A stretch of 64,000 nucleotides of DNA from Streptomyces sp. RPA4-2 (GTDB lineage Bacteria > Actinomycetota > Actinomycetes > Streptomycetales > Streptomycetaceae). The notes under the pieces were generated by a model, which was not told the origin of the DNA, searched no databases, and was given only the letters and a program-made list of their open reading frames with translations. This document shows positions 15,996-24,918 of this stretch, piece after piece. The stretch covers positions 7,192,001-7,256,000 of the forward strand of contig NZ_CP050975.2 in assembly GCF_012273515.2 (NCBI RefSeq), written 5' to 3'. Position 1 is the stretch's first letter. Each line of letters opens with the position of its first letter. Made by a program: the position numbers and the translations under genes.

Positions 15996-18104
15996 GTGAG
16001 ACGGAACACGCGCAGACGCCCCACAGGGGCACGGCGTGCGACATTTGCCGCAGCCGCGCTGATATTGGGCGGAGGTGGGCTGGTAGCGGTGAACGTCTAC
16101 GCGTCAGCCACCGAGAGCTGGGGCGGTGCGTCCGGGCAGCAGAACGAGACCAAGGCGGCGGGAGCCGCCACGATCGACTGTCCGGACGTGGGCAGCAAGC
16201 TCACGGAGGTGCCGGAGGCTGCGAAGGCGGAGGTCGACAAGCAACTCGCCCTCCTCGACCAGCAGATCTCCGAGGCGTACGCACGCCTCGCCTCGGCGGA
16301 GCAGGCCCAGAAGCAGGACCCGAGCTTCGTGCAGAACGCGGTCCTCGGCCCGCTGAAGGAGAAGCGGGGCGCGGTCATCGACCGCATCAAGATAGGTTTC
16401 AAGAACGCGGGTGCCGAGGCCCCGGGCATGCTCGACGGCGCCGCCACCTGCACCGCGGTTCCCGCCACCCCGGTCCAGGGCGACACGGGTGACCAGAACG
16501 GCGACGGGCAGCAGCAGGGCGACAACGGCGGCGGCCAGCAGCAGAACAACAACGGCCAGCAGAACAACGGCCAGCAGGGCGGCGGCGCGGCGCCCGTCAG
16601 CGGGCCTGTCGCCGCGGACTTCGTGGACATCACGACGGTCCAGCCGAACGTGCAGCAGAAGCCGGGCAACGGCGGCGGCGCCTCGACGGGTACGTTCACG
16701 AGCACGTGCGGGGTGAACGCCAACAAGAAGTTCAACACCGACAACGTGATCGTCGCCCCCGGTGTCGCCAACGGCGCCCACCACCTGCACGACTACGTCG
16801 GCAACCAGTCGAACGACGCGTTCGCCAGCAACGACGACCTCGCGGCCGGCGAGACCACGTGCAAGAACCAGGGTGACAAGTCCACCTACTACTGGCCGGT
16901 GCTCCGCGTACAGGACGGCACGCAGGAGTTCGACGCCGACCGCAACGGCGGTGGTCTGGAAGGCAACATCGGCAAGGTCCTTCAGGCCAAGCAGGCGCAG
17001 ATCGAGTTCGTGGGCTCTCCGCAGAGCAAGGTCGTCGAGATGCCGACCTTCCTGCGCATCATCACCGGCGACGCGAAGGCGTTCGTCAACGGCCCCGCGA
17101 ACGCCAACGCGCACTGGAGCTGCACCGGGTTCGAGGACAAGGTCCAGCTGACGGACAAGTACCCGATCTGCCCCCAAGGCAGCAGCGTGATACGGAAGTT
17201 CGCCTTCCAGAGCTGCTGGGACGGGCAGAACATCGACAGCGCCAACCACCGTACGCACGTGGCCTTCGCCGACGCGAACGGCAACTGCGCGGGCGGCTTC
17301 AAGGCCATTCCCCAGCTGACGATGCGGCTGGTCTACGACGTTCCGCGGCCGACCCTCGAGAACGGCCAGGTGAAGAACCCGTACGCCGTGGACGGGTTCC
17401 CCGAGCAGCTGCACAAGGCCATCACCGACCACGACGACTTCATCAACGTCTTCGACGCGAAGCTGATGCGGGAGATGGTGGACTGCATCAACACCGGCAA
17501 GCAGTGCGTCGACGGTGCCGGTAACGGTGGCGGTGACAACGGCAACGCCAATGGTGGTGCCGGTGGCAACGGCGGTGACAACGGCAACGCCAACGGTGGC
17601 GCCGGTGGCAACGGCGGGAACGCGGGCAACGGCGGGAACGCGGGCAACGGCGGTAACGCCGGCGGTGGTTCCGACGAGCCGACGAAGGAAGCTCCGACCC
17701 CGAGTGCCGACCCCACCTCCGGTGGAGACGCCGGGGCCGACCCCGGTACCCCCGCGGCGACGCAGCGGCCCAAGCCCCCGGCCACCACGCGCGGTGCCGA
17801 ACCGGAGGGCGGAGACCAGGGCGGCGTCGTACCCAAGGCGGACACGACGACCCCGGCCGCGGGGAACGACGTACCCGCTGGGACCCAGGACGGCGCGGCC
17901 GACACCGGGCAGACGCCGGCCACGAGCGGGGACGCCCCGTCCGCGCAGGTGTCGTCGCAGGCCCAGGCACAGACCGAACCGCAGACGGTCGCGAGCGGCG
18001 ACCTGGCCGAGACCGGCACGAACCTGTGGCCGGCCGCGGGCGGTGGCGTGCTCGTGATCGCCGGCCTGGTGCTCCTGCGCCGGATCAGGCGCAGCGCCGT
18101 GTGA
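15996..18104 (+). CDS. Secreted, sortase-anchored DUF1996 protein
   Basis: This 702-residue surface protein has a basic N-terminus and signal helix (about 14-37), an alpha-helical region (65-140), an Asn/Gln/Gly-rich linker (160-200) and a DUF1996 domain (about 240-500; [26 protein letters not shown]). A Gly/Asn repeat follows (about 507-560, units of [14 protein letters not shown]), then a Pro/Thr/Ala-rich stalk. The C-terminus has LAETG (670-674), a hydrophobic helix and RRIRRSAV, the LAxTG signal of actinobacterial class E sortases. The GTG at 15996 is preferred because AGGAG lies 7 nt upstream. The molecular role of DUF1996 is not established; display on the cell wall is well supported by sequence. 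Confidence 0.88.
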   Translation: MRRNTRRRPTGARRATFAAAALILGGGGLVAVNVYASATESWGGASGQQNETKAAGAATIDCPDVGSKLTEVPEAAKAEVDKQLALLDQQISEAYARLASAEQAQKQDPSFVQNAVLGPLKEKRGAVIDRIKIGFKNAGAEAPGMLDGAATCTAVPATPVQGDTGDQNGDGQQQGDNGGGQQQNNNGQQNNGQQGGGAAPVSGPVAADFVDITTVQPNVQQKPGNGGGASTGTFTSTCGVNANKKFNTDNVIVAPGVANGAHHLHDYVGNQSNDAFASNDDLAAGETTCKNQGDKSTYYWPVLRVQDGTQEFDADRNGGGLEGNIGKVLQAKQAQIEFVGSPQSKVVEMPTFLRIITGDAKAFVNGPANANAHWSCTGFEDKVQLTDKYPICPQGSSVIRKFAFQSCWDGQNIDSANHRTHVAFADANGNCAGGFKAIPQLTMRLVYDVPRPTLENGQVKNPYAVDGFPEQLHKAITDHDDFINVFDAKLMREMVDCINTGKQCVDGAGNGGGDNGNANGGAGGNGGDNGNANGGAGGNGGNAGNGGNAGNGGNAGGGSDEPTKEAPTPSADPTSGGDAGADPGTPAATQRPKPPATTRGAEPEGGDQGGVVPKADTTTPAAGNDVPAGTQDGAADTGQTPATSGDAPSAQVSSQAQAQTEPQTVASGDLAETGTNLWPAAGGGVLVIAGLVLLRRIRRSAV

Positions 18105-18128
18105 CGTCGCCCCCAGGGTGACCGACGA

Positions 18129-18170
18129 GACGACGCCCGTACCCGCGACCCAGCGGGTACGGGCGTCGTC
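18129..18170 (+). terminator. Perfect 18-bp hairpin terminator
   Basis: GACGACGCCCGTACCCGC (18129-18146) pairs exactly with 18153-18170 around the loop GACCCA, 24 bp after the DUF1996 gene stop. It can also serve the convergent NUDIX gene, which ends at 18249. Confidence 0.9.
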
Positions 18171-18248
18171 GCCATCCTGGACATTCGCCTGGGGCGTGTC
18201 GCGAAAGTCCCGCCTGCCTCGCGACGCCCACCTCACAGGGCAGTACAC

Positions 18249-18740
18249 CTAGCCCACCCGGTGACCGTTCTCGAGCTCCGCCGTTCCCGAGCCCTCGGAC
18301 AGGACGTCGAGGGCGACCAGCACCCGGCGGCCGAGTGAGCCCGGCAGGTGATCGGAGATTTCCTCGCGCGGCACCAGCCGCCACGACAGCAACTCCTCCT
18401 CCTGCAGCCGGATCGCCTTGAGCTGCCGCTCGTCGAGGACTCCACCGTCGTACAGATAGGCGACCAGTGGGGGTCGCCCGGCCCCGTGCACCCAGTCGAC
18501 CGCGAGCAGCCGGCCCGGGTCGATGTCGAGGCCGATCTCCTCCGCGGTCTCGCGGCGGGCACCCTGTCGCGGGGTCTCCCCGTCGTCCGACTCGACGGTG
18601 CCGCCCGGAAGGGCCCAGCCCTCACGGTAGTTGGGCTCGACGAGCAGGATCCGTCCGTCGGCGCCGCGGAAGAGTACGGCGGCACCGGCGAGGACGCGGG
18701 GAAGCCCCGCGATGTACGTGGCGAAGTCCGGGGTGGTCAT
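18249..18740 (-). CDS. NUDIX hydrolase
   Basis: The 163-residue protein contains a NUDIX box, ALPGGTVESDDGETPRQGA followed by RRETAEEIGL, so glutamates for divalent metal are present; the first part carries a short insertion. It should hydrolyse a nucleoside diphosphate linked to another moiety, with unknown substrate. The start ATG at 18740 has a -10-like TACGCT about 6 bp upstream, suggesting a leaderless transcript; longer frames upstream are not supported. Confidence 0.87.
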   Translation of the reverse strand: MTTPDFATYIAGLPRVLAGAAVLFRGADGRILLVEPNYREGWALPGGTVESDDGETPRQGARRETAEEIGLDIDPGRLLAVDWVHGAGRPPLVAYLYDGGVLDERQLKAIRLQEEELLSWRLVPREEISDHLPGSLGRRVLVALDVLSEGSGTAELENGHRVG

Positions 18741-18975
18741 CCACGAAGCGTAACGAGCCCGCGCGGCCGTCCCCCGGACGCACCGGCCCCTTCGGACGCG
18801 CCGACCGGTCCGGGACGCCCTGACCGCTCCGGCCGCGGGGGCCGCCGCCTCCCACCGTGGCGTCAGCGGATGGCGGAGGCCCGGGAGACACGCGGGGGAC
18901 GGCGCCGACGCCCGCGCGCCGATCCGGGACGGCGCGCGGGCTCCACTCAGGCTCGGCTCCGGCTCCGGCTCCGGC

Positions 18976-20061
18976 TCAGGATTCGGTTCCTGCCTCCGCG
19001 AGCGTGACCGTGCGCGCGGCCAGTTCACTGATCCGTACGCCGTCGAAGCCGAAGACCGCGCTGCGTACCGTGTCCTCCAAGGGGTCCTTCCACTGCGCGG
19101 GAACGGCCTCGGCGCCGCACAGGACCCCGGCGACCGAGCCCGCCGTCGCCCCGTTCGAGTCGGTGTCCAGGCCGCCGCGGACGGTCAGCGTGATGGTGCG
19201 GGTGAAGTCGCCGTCGCCGTACAGGAGCCCGGCCGTGAGGACGGCGGCGTTCGGGATCGTATGGATCCAGCCGAGCCCCGCGGTCTCCTCGGACACCGTG
19301 CTCAGCGTGTCCTCCCAGGTCATCCGGGTCTCGTGGAGCGTGAGCACCCTGCGCACGGTGCGGGCGAGGCGGCTGCCGGCGGGGATGACGGTCAGTGCCG
19401 TGTCGAGCGCCTGCCGCACGGTGGGCGCGGTGAAGGCTGCGGAGACCAGCGCCGCCGCCCACATGGCGCCGTACACGCCGTTGCCGGTGTGGGACAGCAC
19501 GGCGTCCCTGCGGGCCAGGGAGGCCGCGCGGCGCGGCACCCCCGGACAGGTCCACCCGTAGATGTCGGCGCGGATCAGGGCGCCGATCCACTCCTGGTAC
19601 GGGTTGTCGTAGGTGGCGCTGAGGGGCGGCTTGATGCCGGCCGCGAGGTTGCGGTACGCCGCCCGTTCCGCGGTGAAGGTCTGCAGATAGGGCAGGCGCA
19701 GCAGCCACAGGTCGCCGACCTGCTCGGTGCTGAAGCCGAAGCCGTGTGTCTCCAGCAGGTCGAGGCCGAGGATCGCGTAGTCGACGTCGTCGTCCCGGCA
19801 ACTGCCATGGATACGGCCTCGTACGCACTGCCGCCACTCGGGCCGCAGCGCGAACTCGTCGCCCTCGCCGTCGTCGCTGTCGGCGGGCCCGGGAAGGTAG
19901 TCGGTGAGCGGCAGGGCGGCGGCCCGTCGCAGATAGCGGTCGATGCGGTCCCGCGTCCAGTGGTCGCCCTGCTCGACCGGCTTGCCGAGCATGTTGCCCG
20001 CGATCCGGCCCAGCCAGCCCCCGAGGACGCGGTCCGCGAGCTCAGTGCCCACAGGGGTCAT
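18976..20061 (-). CDS. ADP-ribosylglycohydrolase family protein
   Basis: The 361-residue protein has the DraG/ARH fold signatures: GGWLGRIAGNMLGKPVE at the N-terminus, acidic CRDDDVDYAILGL near residue 90, and the metal-binding GGLDTDSNGATAGSVAGV near 305. Family members cleave ADP-ribose from proteins or small molecules using two Mg2+ ions. The target is unknown here. A -10-like TAGACC lies 6 bp before the ATG, pointing to a leaderless mRNA. It is divergent from glycerate kinase. Confidence 0.9.
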   Translation of the reverse strand: MTPVGTELADRVLGGWLGRIAGNMLGKPVEQGDHWTRDRIDRYLRRAAALPLTDYLPGPADSDDGEGDEFALRPEWRQCVRGRIHGSCRDDDVDYAILGLDLLETHGFGFSTEQVGDLWLLRLPYLQTFTAERAAYRNLAAGIKPPLSATYDNPYQEWIGALIRADIYGWTCPGVPRRAASLARRDAVLSHTGNGVYGAMWAAALVSAAFTAPTVRQALDTALTVIPAGSRLARTVRRVLTLHETRMTWEDTLSTVSEETAGLGWIHTIPNAAVLTAGLLYGDGDFTRTITLTVRGGLDTDSNGATAGSVAGVLCGAEAVPAQWKDPLEDTVRSAVFGFDGVRISELAARTVTLAEAGTES

Positions 20062-20206
20062 GGTTCCGGTCTACCCGATTCCGGCCGCCGCCGTGCGGTG
20101 TTCCGCGGGCCGGTCGGAGCATGACGGCGGGGTCGTCCTCCGGTTAAGGTCGCAGCGGCGCGACTGCCTCGACGTGTGCGAGGCCGGAAAGCAAGGGGAA
20201 TGCAAG

Positions 20207-21379
20207 GTGGCGGACTCTGCCGAGAAGACGACACGCGCGGGTGACCGGCGTGATCCGCGGGTGCTGATCGCCGCGGACAAGTTCAAGGGCTCGCTGACCG
20301 CCGTCGAGGTCGCGGAGCGGGTGACGGCCGGGCTGCGCCGGGTGGCGCCGGCCGCCGTGGTCGAGTCGCTGCCGGTGGCCGACGGCGGCGACGGCACCGT
20401 CGACGCGGCGGTCGCGGCCGGGTTCGAGCGCCGGGAGGTACGGGTCGCCGGGCCCCTGGGGGACGAGGTCACGGCCGCCTTCGCGCTGCGGGGCGACACC
20501 GCGGTCGTCGAGATGGCGGAGGCCAGCGGGCTGCAGCGGCTGCCCGCCGGGACCTTCGCGCCGCTCACCGCGTCGACGTACGGCTCCGGGGAACTGCTGC
20601 GCGCCGCACTGGACGCGGGGGCGCGCACGATCGTGTTCGGTGTCGGCGGCAGTGCCACGACGGACGGTGGCGCGGGGATGCTGTCCGCGCTGGGGGCGCG
20701 CTTCCTCGACGCTGACGGCGAGCGGGTGTCACCCGGTGGTGCGGCGCTCGGCGACGTGGTGACCGCGGACCTGTCCGGCCTGGACGCCCGGCTCTCCTCG
20801 GTCGATCTCGTCCTCGCCAGCGACGTGGACAACCCCCTGACGGGTCCCAAGGGCGCCCCGGCCGTGTACGGCCCCCAGAAGGGCGCGAGCCCCGACGACG
20901 TGGTGGTCCTGGACACCGCGCTCACCCACTTCACCGCCGTCCTGGAGAAGGCGATCGGTTCGCGGGCCGCCGAGTACGCGGCCGCGCCCGGTGCCGGAGC
21001 GGCGGGCGGCATCGGGTACGGAGCGCTCGTCGTGGGCGCGCGTTTCCGTCCCGGCATCGAGGTCATGCTCGACGTCCTCGGCTTCGCCCCGGCTCTCGAC
21101 CGGGCCGACCTCGTCATCACCGGTGAGGGCTCGCTCGACGAGCAGACCCTGCACGGGAAGGCCCCGGCGGGCGTCGCGACGGCCGCGCGTGCGGCGGGCA
21201 AGGAGGTCGTCGCGGTCTGCGGACGGCTCGCGCTTCCCCCGGAGGCGCTCGGGCGGGCCGGCATCCGGCGGGCGTACCCGCTCACCGACGTCGAGCCCGA
21301 CATCGCGAAGTGCATCGCGGACGCGGGTCCGATCCTGGAGCGTGTCGCGGAGGACATCGGACGCGACTTCCTCATCTGA
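20207..21379 (+). CDS. glxK: Glycerate kinase
   Basis: The 390-residue protein matches the GlxK/GarK class of glycerate 2-kinases: VLIAADKFKGSLTAVEVAE, PVADGGDGTVDA, GVGGSATTDGGAGMLSALG and VITGEGSLDEQTLHGKAP. It phosphorylates D-glycerate, linking glyoxylate and serine breakdown to glycolysis. The first 15 residues are a hydrophilic extension. GTG 20207 is placed after AAGGGGAA; upstream in-frame sequence belongs to the intergenic region. It is monocistronic. Glyoxylate is also a product of the ethylmalonyl-CoA pathway encoded 10 kb away, a possible metabolic link. Confidence 0.94.
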   Translation: MADSAEKTTRAGDRRDPRVLIAADKFKGSLTAVEVAERVTAGLRRVAPAAVVESLPVADGGDGTVDAAVAAGFERREVRVAGPLGDEVTAAFALRGDTAVVEMAEASGLQRLPAGTFAPLTASTYGSGELLRAALDAGARTIVFGVGGSATTDGGAGMLSALGARFLDADGERVSPGGAALGDVVTADLSGLDARLSSVDLVLASDVDNPLTGPKGAPAVYGPQKGASPDDVVVLDTALTHFTAVLEKAIGSRAAEYAAAPGAGAAGGIGYGALVVGARFRPGIEVMLDVLGFAPALDRADLVITGEGSLDEQTLHGKAPAGVATAARAAGKEVVAVCGRLALPPEALGRAGIRRAYPLTDVEPDIAKCIADAGPILERVAEDIGRDFLI

Positions 21380-21824
21380 GCCGTCAGGAGTCCGCCGGCG
21401 GAGGCGGGGAGCCTTCCCGGCTCACGCCACGGACCTCAGGGGCCGAGCCGAGCCGGTGGGCCCCGTGACGGACCTCAGGGGCCGAGCCGGTGGTCCCCGT
21501 GACGGAGTCACCGGCCCGCCCCCGCCGAGGCGACAGGGTCCCGCGGACGAGTCGGCCGGATCTCCTCCGGTGACATCACGGGGTGTCCTCGCCGACCGAC
21601 CGCACCCCGGCAGGTCCCGCGGGCTTCGTCACGGCGCGGGGTCCCGCCGCGACGGGCGGAGGCGAGGGACGCCCTGCGCAGGCGGGGAAGGATGCCCGCC
21701 CCCGCGCCCCGGGAAGCCATCCCCGTCCCACACCCGTGCGGTCGACACACGGCGGCCCAGGTGATTCGGCCGCCCGTCGACCTCGGCCGCCGCCTGCAGT
21801 ACGTACCCCCTGCCGCACGCCCCC
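21380..21824. repeat. Gene-free stretch with a ~40-bp imperfect direct repeat
   Basis: ACGGACCTCAGGGGCCGAGCCG occurs near 21430 and again near 21471 (quoted here as ACGGACCTCAGGGG), both followed by GGTGG, a variable base and CCCCGTGACGGA-like sequence. The rest of the gap between the convergent glycerate kinase and PucR genes shows no gene on either strand and no clear terminator. Confidence 0.55.
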
Positions 21825-23039
21825 TCACCCCACAGCAGTCCCGCCTCCCGACAACCGGTACGCGTCCAGGGCCAGCGTCATCTCGATCAGGTCCCGGGGC
21901 CGGGCCAGGGAGCGTGACGTGAGTTGTTCCAGACGTCGCAGCCGGTTGAAGACCGTGTTGCGGTGGCAGTACAGACGACCCGCGGCCCGCCCGGCGGAGC
22001 CCTCGCACAGCAGCCACACGTCGAGGGTCTCCAGCAGCACCGCCCGGTCGGCCGGCTCCAGCTCCAGCAGCGCTCCGAACACGTCGGCCACCAGCCGCCC
22101 GGCCAGCTCCGGCTGGCTCACCACCAGCGCGGTCGGCATCCGCTGGTCGAGGCGTACGACCTCCGTCGAGTCCGGCGTACAGGTGCGCAACGCCAGCTCG
22201 GCCAGCCGCCGCGCGCGCCCCAGTTCACCGAGGCCCGCCACCACCGGACTGATACCGCCCGGCCCCGAGCACCGGCCGTGGAGCAGCCGCACCACGCGGT
22301 CCAGGTCCCGGTCGGCGCCCAGCGCCACCACGCCGACCTCGCAGTCCGCCCGCATCCGCCAGATGAAGCGCAGCCCCCCGCTCTGCACCGGCCGGGGGAC
22401 CGCCTCCCGTAAGTCCCGGCGCTCCGGGCGCAGGACCACCACGGCGTACGGTGCCTGTTCGGGCAGGTCGAGCCCCGCCGCGGCCCGCGCCGCGAGTCCG
22501 GGTGCCTCCTGCCCCTCCAGCAACGCGTCGAGCAGTGCCTGCAACTGTTCGTCCGTGCGCCGCCGCAGCTCGCGCTCGGTGGTCCGGTACGCCTCCGACG
22601 CGGCGACCGTCTGGGCGTCCACGGCCGACCACACCATCGTCGCCGAACGCATCAGCACCGCCAGCCGCTCCGGCTCCCGGCCCACCGGGCCCTCCATGAG
22701 CGCGTCCCACACGAGATAGCCCGCGGCGCGGTAGGCGTGCACGAGCAGTTCCAGCGGCAGCCCCTGCAGGGCCCGCCGGCGCCCCGCCTGTTCGGCGTGC
22801 TCCAGATCGCGGCGCGGCGAGGCCCGTGGCGCCGAGATCGTCTCGATCCCGATGCGCATGGCCGTCTCCGCCTCCCGCCACTGCTGGTCCTGCGGCAGCA
22901 CCTGCGCGTAGACGGGCGAGTACTCGGCGAGCTGTCGCAGGTGCTGGTCGACGAGCTCGGGCAGTCGTTCCAGCAGAGCCCCGCAGGACTCCGCAAGCAG
23001 CTTCCAGTCATGACCGGTCCGCGGTCTGCGCCCTCCCAT
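21825..23039 (-). CDS. PucR/CdaR-family transcriptional regulator
   Basis: The 404-residue protein has an N-terminal helical region (residues 10-165), a central GGDEF-like/nucleotide-sensing fold (about 195-310, YAVVVLRPE, GGLRFIWRMRADCEVGVVALG) and a C-terminal PucR helix-turn-helix (GSAGRAAGRLYCHRNTVFNRLRRLE given as RLYCHRNTVFNRLRRLE). PucR-type proteins usually control neighbouring catabolic or transport genes, so the divergent ABC importer is the likely target. The ATG at 23039 is chosen because the frame upstream is arginine-rich and overlaps the promoter. The palindrome at 23092-23109 is the likely binding site. Confidence 0.85.
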   Translation of the reverse strand: MGGRRPRTGHDWKLLAESCGALLERLPELVDQHLRQLAEYSPVYAQVLPQDQQWREAETAMRIGIETISAPRASPRRDLEHAEQAGRRRALQGLPLELLVHAYRAAGYLVWDALMEGPVGREPERLAVLMRSATMVWSAVDAQTVAASEAYRTTERELRRRTDEQLQALLDALLEGQEAPGLAARAAAGLDLPEQAPYAVVVLRPERRDLREAVPRPVQSGGLRFIWRMRADCEVGVVALGADRDLDRVVRLLHGRCSGPGGISPVVAGLGELGRARRLAELALRTCTPDSTEVVRLDQRMPTALVVSQPELAGRLVADVFGALLELEPADRAVLLETLDVWLLCEGSAGRAAGRLYCHRNTVFNRLRRLEQLTSRSLARPRDLIEMTLALDAYRLSGGGTAVG

Positions 23040-23091
23040 GGCCGGAGGATGCCATCCCCGCACCGCCTCGCACAGGCCCCTGACACGCAGC

Positions 23092-23109
23092 GTTGTGCGC
23101 GCGCACAAC
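23092..23109. promoter_or_regulatory. 18-bp perfect palindrome, candidate PucR operator
   Basis: GTTGTGCGCGCGCACAAC is fully self-complementary and lies 53 bp upstream of the PucR start codon and 145 bp upstream of the first importer gene. Its position in the divergent promoter suits a dimeric regulator acting on both sides. Confidence 0.6.
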
Positions 23110-23194
23110 GGGCGGCCACGACCTCTGGGCACCCGCCGCGATTCGCCCGCCCCCCGTGGACGGACGCTCCCCGCCGGTGCTGAGGTGAGCGCCA

Positions 23195-23245
23195 CACCGA
23201 GCAAGGACAAGCACCGAGCAAGGACAAGCACCGAGCAAGGACAAG
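23195..23245 (+). repeat. Three tandem 17-bp repeats in the importer leader
   Basis: CACCGAGCAAGGACAAG is repeated three times without change (23195-23211, 23212-23228, 23229-23245) and runs directly into the ribosome-binding site GGAGGT before ATG 23255. Each copy carries an AAGGA element, so the array offers several Shine-Dalgarno-like sites. Confidence 0.9.
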
Positions 23246-23254
23246 GGAGGTGCC

Positions 23255-24061
23255 ATGGGCGGTTCCGCTCTGCTCGTACGGAACCTGTCGGTCGGATACG
23301 GACCCGTGCGCGCGCTGCGCCAGGTGTCGCTGGACGTTCCGGAAGGTGCCGTGGTCACGGTCCTGGGCGGCAACGGCGCGGGCAAGTCGACGCTGCTGCG
23401 TGCCGTGTGCCGGACCCTCTCCTTCCACAGTGGGGCGGTGACCGGAGGGTCCGTCAGCCTGGGCGGCCGCCCACTCGACCGGCTGCCGCCGGACCGGGTG
23501 GTCGCCGCTGGGGTGTCCCAAGTACCGGAGGGCAGGCGGGTGTTCGCCCGGATGACGGTCGCCGACAACCTGCGGGCCGGAGCGCTCGGCGCCACCGGTG
23601 GCCGGGCCGACCGGGCCCGGGCGCTGCGCCGCGTGCACGACCTGTTCCCCGTGCTGGCCGAGCGCGCCCAGCAGCGCGCCGGACTGCTGTCCGGCGGCGA
23701 GCAGCAGATGCTCGCGGTCGGACGGGCGCTCATGGGCGCCCCCAAGGTGCTCCTCCTCGACGAGCCCTCGCTCGGACTCGCCCCGCTGATGGCCGCCCGG
23801 ATCGCCGACACCGTACGGGAGATCAACGCGCAGGGCACCTCCGTCCTCCTCGTCGAGCAGAACGCCGCCCTCGCCCTCCGGCTCGCCACCCACGCCTATG
23901 TCCTGGAGGTCGGCGAGGTGACCCTCTCGGGCCCCGCCGCCGAGCTGGCCGCCTCCGACGAGGTGCGCCGCCGCTACCTCGGTGTGGTGGACGAGGACGC
24001 CGCGGCCGACGCGTCACGAGCGCGCGGCGCGCTGCCGGCCCTGCCGCGCTGGAAGGGGTGA
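23255..24061 (+). CDS. ABC importer ATPase, LivF type
   Basis: The 268-residue ATPase has Walker A GGNGAGKST, signature LLSGGEQQM, Walker B VLLLDEPSLGLAP and the LivF-type H-loop region VEQNAALAL (the switch histidine position is taken by asparagine/glutamine-rich sequence, as usual for LivF). It is one of two ATPases of a branched-chain-amino-acid-type importer. It is the first gene of a five-gene operon and overlaps the next by 4 bp. A 20-residue acidic/Ala-rich tail is extra. Confidence 0.92.
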   Translation: MGGSALLVRNLSVGYGPVRALRQVSLDVPEGAVVTVLGGNGAGKSTLLRAVCRTLSFHSGAVTGGSVSLGGRPLDRLPPDRVVAAGVSQVPEGRRVFARMTVADNLRAGALGATGGRADRARALRRVHDLFPVLAERAQQRAGLLSGGEQQMLAVGRALMGAPKVLLLDEPSLGLAPLMAARIADTVREINAQGTSVLLVEQNAALALRLATHAYVLEVGEVTLSGPAAELAASDEVRRRYLGVVDEDAAADASRARGALPALPRWKG

Positions 24062-24918
24062 GCGCCCTCGTGGAGAGACCCGAGACCGTGCCGACCGCCC
24101 CCGAGACGCCCGGACTTACCGGAGACTCCGCCGTCCCCCCGCTCCACATACGGGAGTTGACGGTCCGGTTCGCCGGGCTGACCGCCCTGGACGCGGTGAG
24201 CCTCACGGTGCGCCCCGGCACCGTGCACGCCCTCATCGGGCCCAACGGCGCCGGAAAGTCCACCTGTTTCAACGTCCTGTCCGGTGTCTACCGGCCGGCG
24301 TCGGGAAGCGTCCGCTTCGGCGAGCACGAACTGACCGGCCTGCCACCGCACCGCATCGCGGCCCTCGGTGTCGCGCGGATCTTCCAGAACCTCGCCCTGC
24401 CGCCCCGCGTCACGGTCGAGGACAGCCTGCTGCTCGGCCGGCACCGGCTGACCCGTACCGGATTCCTCGCCGCGGGGCTGCGGTTGCCCGCCGCCGCCCG
24501 CGAGGAGCGCCGGCACCGTGAACGCGTCCGTGAGATCGCCGCGTTCGTCGGTCTGGAGCGGCAGCTCGGCCGGCCGGCCGGCTCGCTCCCGTACGGGCAG
24601 CAGAAGCTCGCCGAACTCGCCCGCGCCCTGTGCATGGAGCCACGGCTCCTGCTGCTGGACGAACCCGTCGCGGGCATGACCGCCGACGAGCGGCGCCGTA
24701 CCGCCGAGGTCGTCGCGGGTGTCCGCGACAGCCTCGGCATCTCGATCGTGCTGGTGGAACACGACATGGGGGTGGTGATGCGGCTCGCGGACGCGGTGAC
24801 CGTACTCGACTTCGGACGCCGGATCGCCGACGGCGCCCCAGCCGACGTACAGAACGACCCCGCGGTCGTCCGCGCCTATCTGGGCGAACGCCCCGACGCA
24901 GAGGAGACCGACCGATGA
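24058..24918 (+). CDS. ABC importer ATPase, LivG type
   Basis: The 286-residue ATPase has Walker A GPNGAGKST, the LivG-type signature LPYGQQKLAELARAL, Walker B LLLLDEPVAGM and switch VEHDMGVVM. It drives import together with the LivF-like partner. The GTG start overlaps the preceding stop (GTGA). The first 25 residues are a low-complexity extension (ETVPTAPETPG) not shared with the core family. Confidence 0.92.
   Translation: MSALVERPETVPTAPETPGLTGDSAVPPLHIRELTVRFAGLTALDAVSLTVRPGTVHALIGPNGAGKSTCFNVLSGVYRPASGSVRFGEHELTGLPPHRIAALGVARIFQNLALPPRVTVEDSLLLGRHRLTRTGFLAAGLRLPAAAREERRHRERVREIAAFVGLERQLGRPAGSLPYGQQKLAELARALCMEPRLLLLDEPVAGMTADERRRTAEVVAGVRDSLGISIVLVEHDMGVVMRLADAVTVLDFGRRIADGAPADVQNDPAVVRAYLGERPDAEETDR

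Noticed and set aside
15608..16024. Minus-strand frame looking faintly like a transposase fragment
   Set aside because: No DDE or HTH motif and no inverted repeats nearby.
16104..18248. 714-codon frame antisense to the DUF1996 gene
   Set aside because: Antisense image of a repetitive GC-rich gene; no domain, and the plus-strand protein has a signal peptide and sortase signal.
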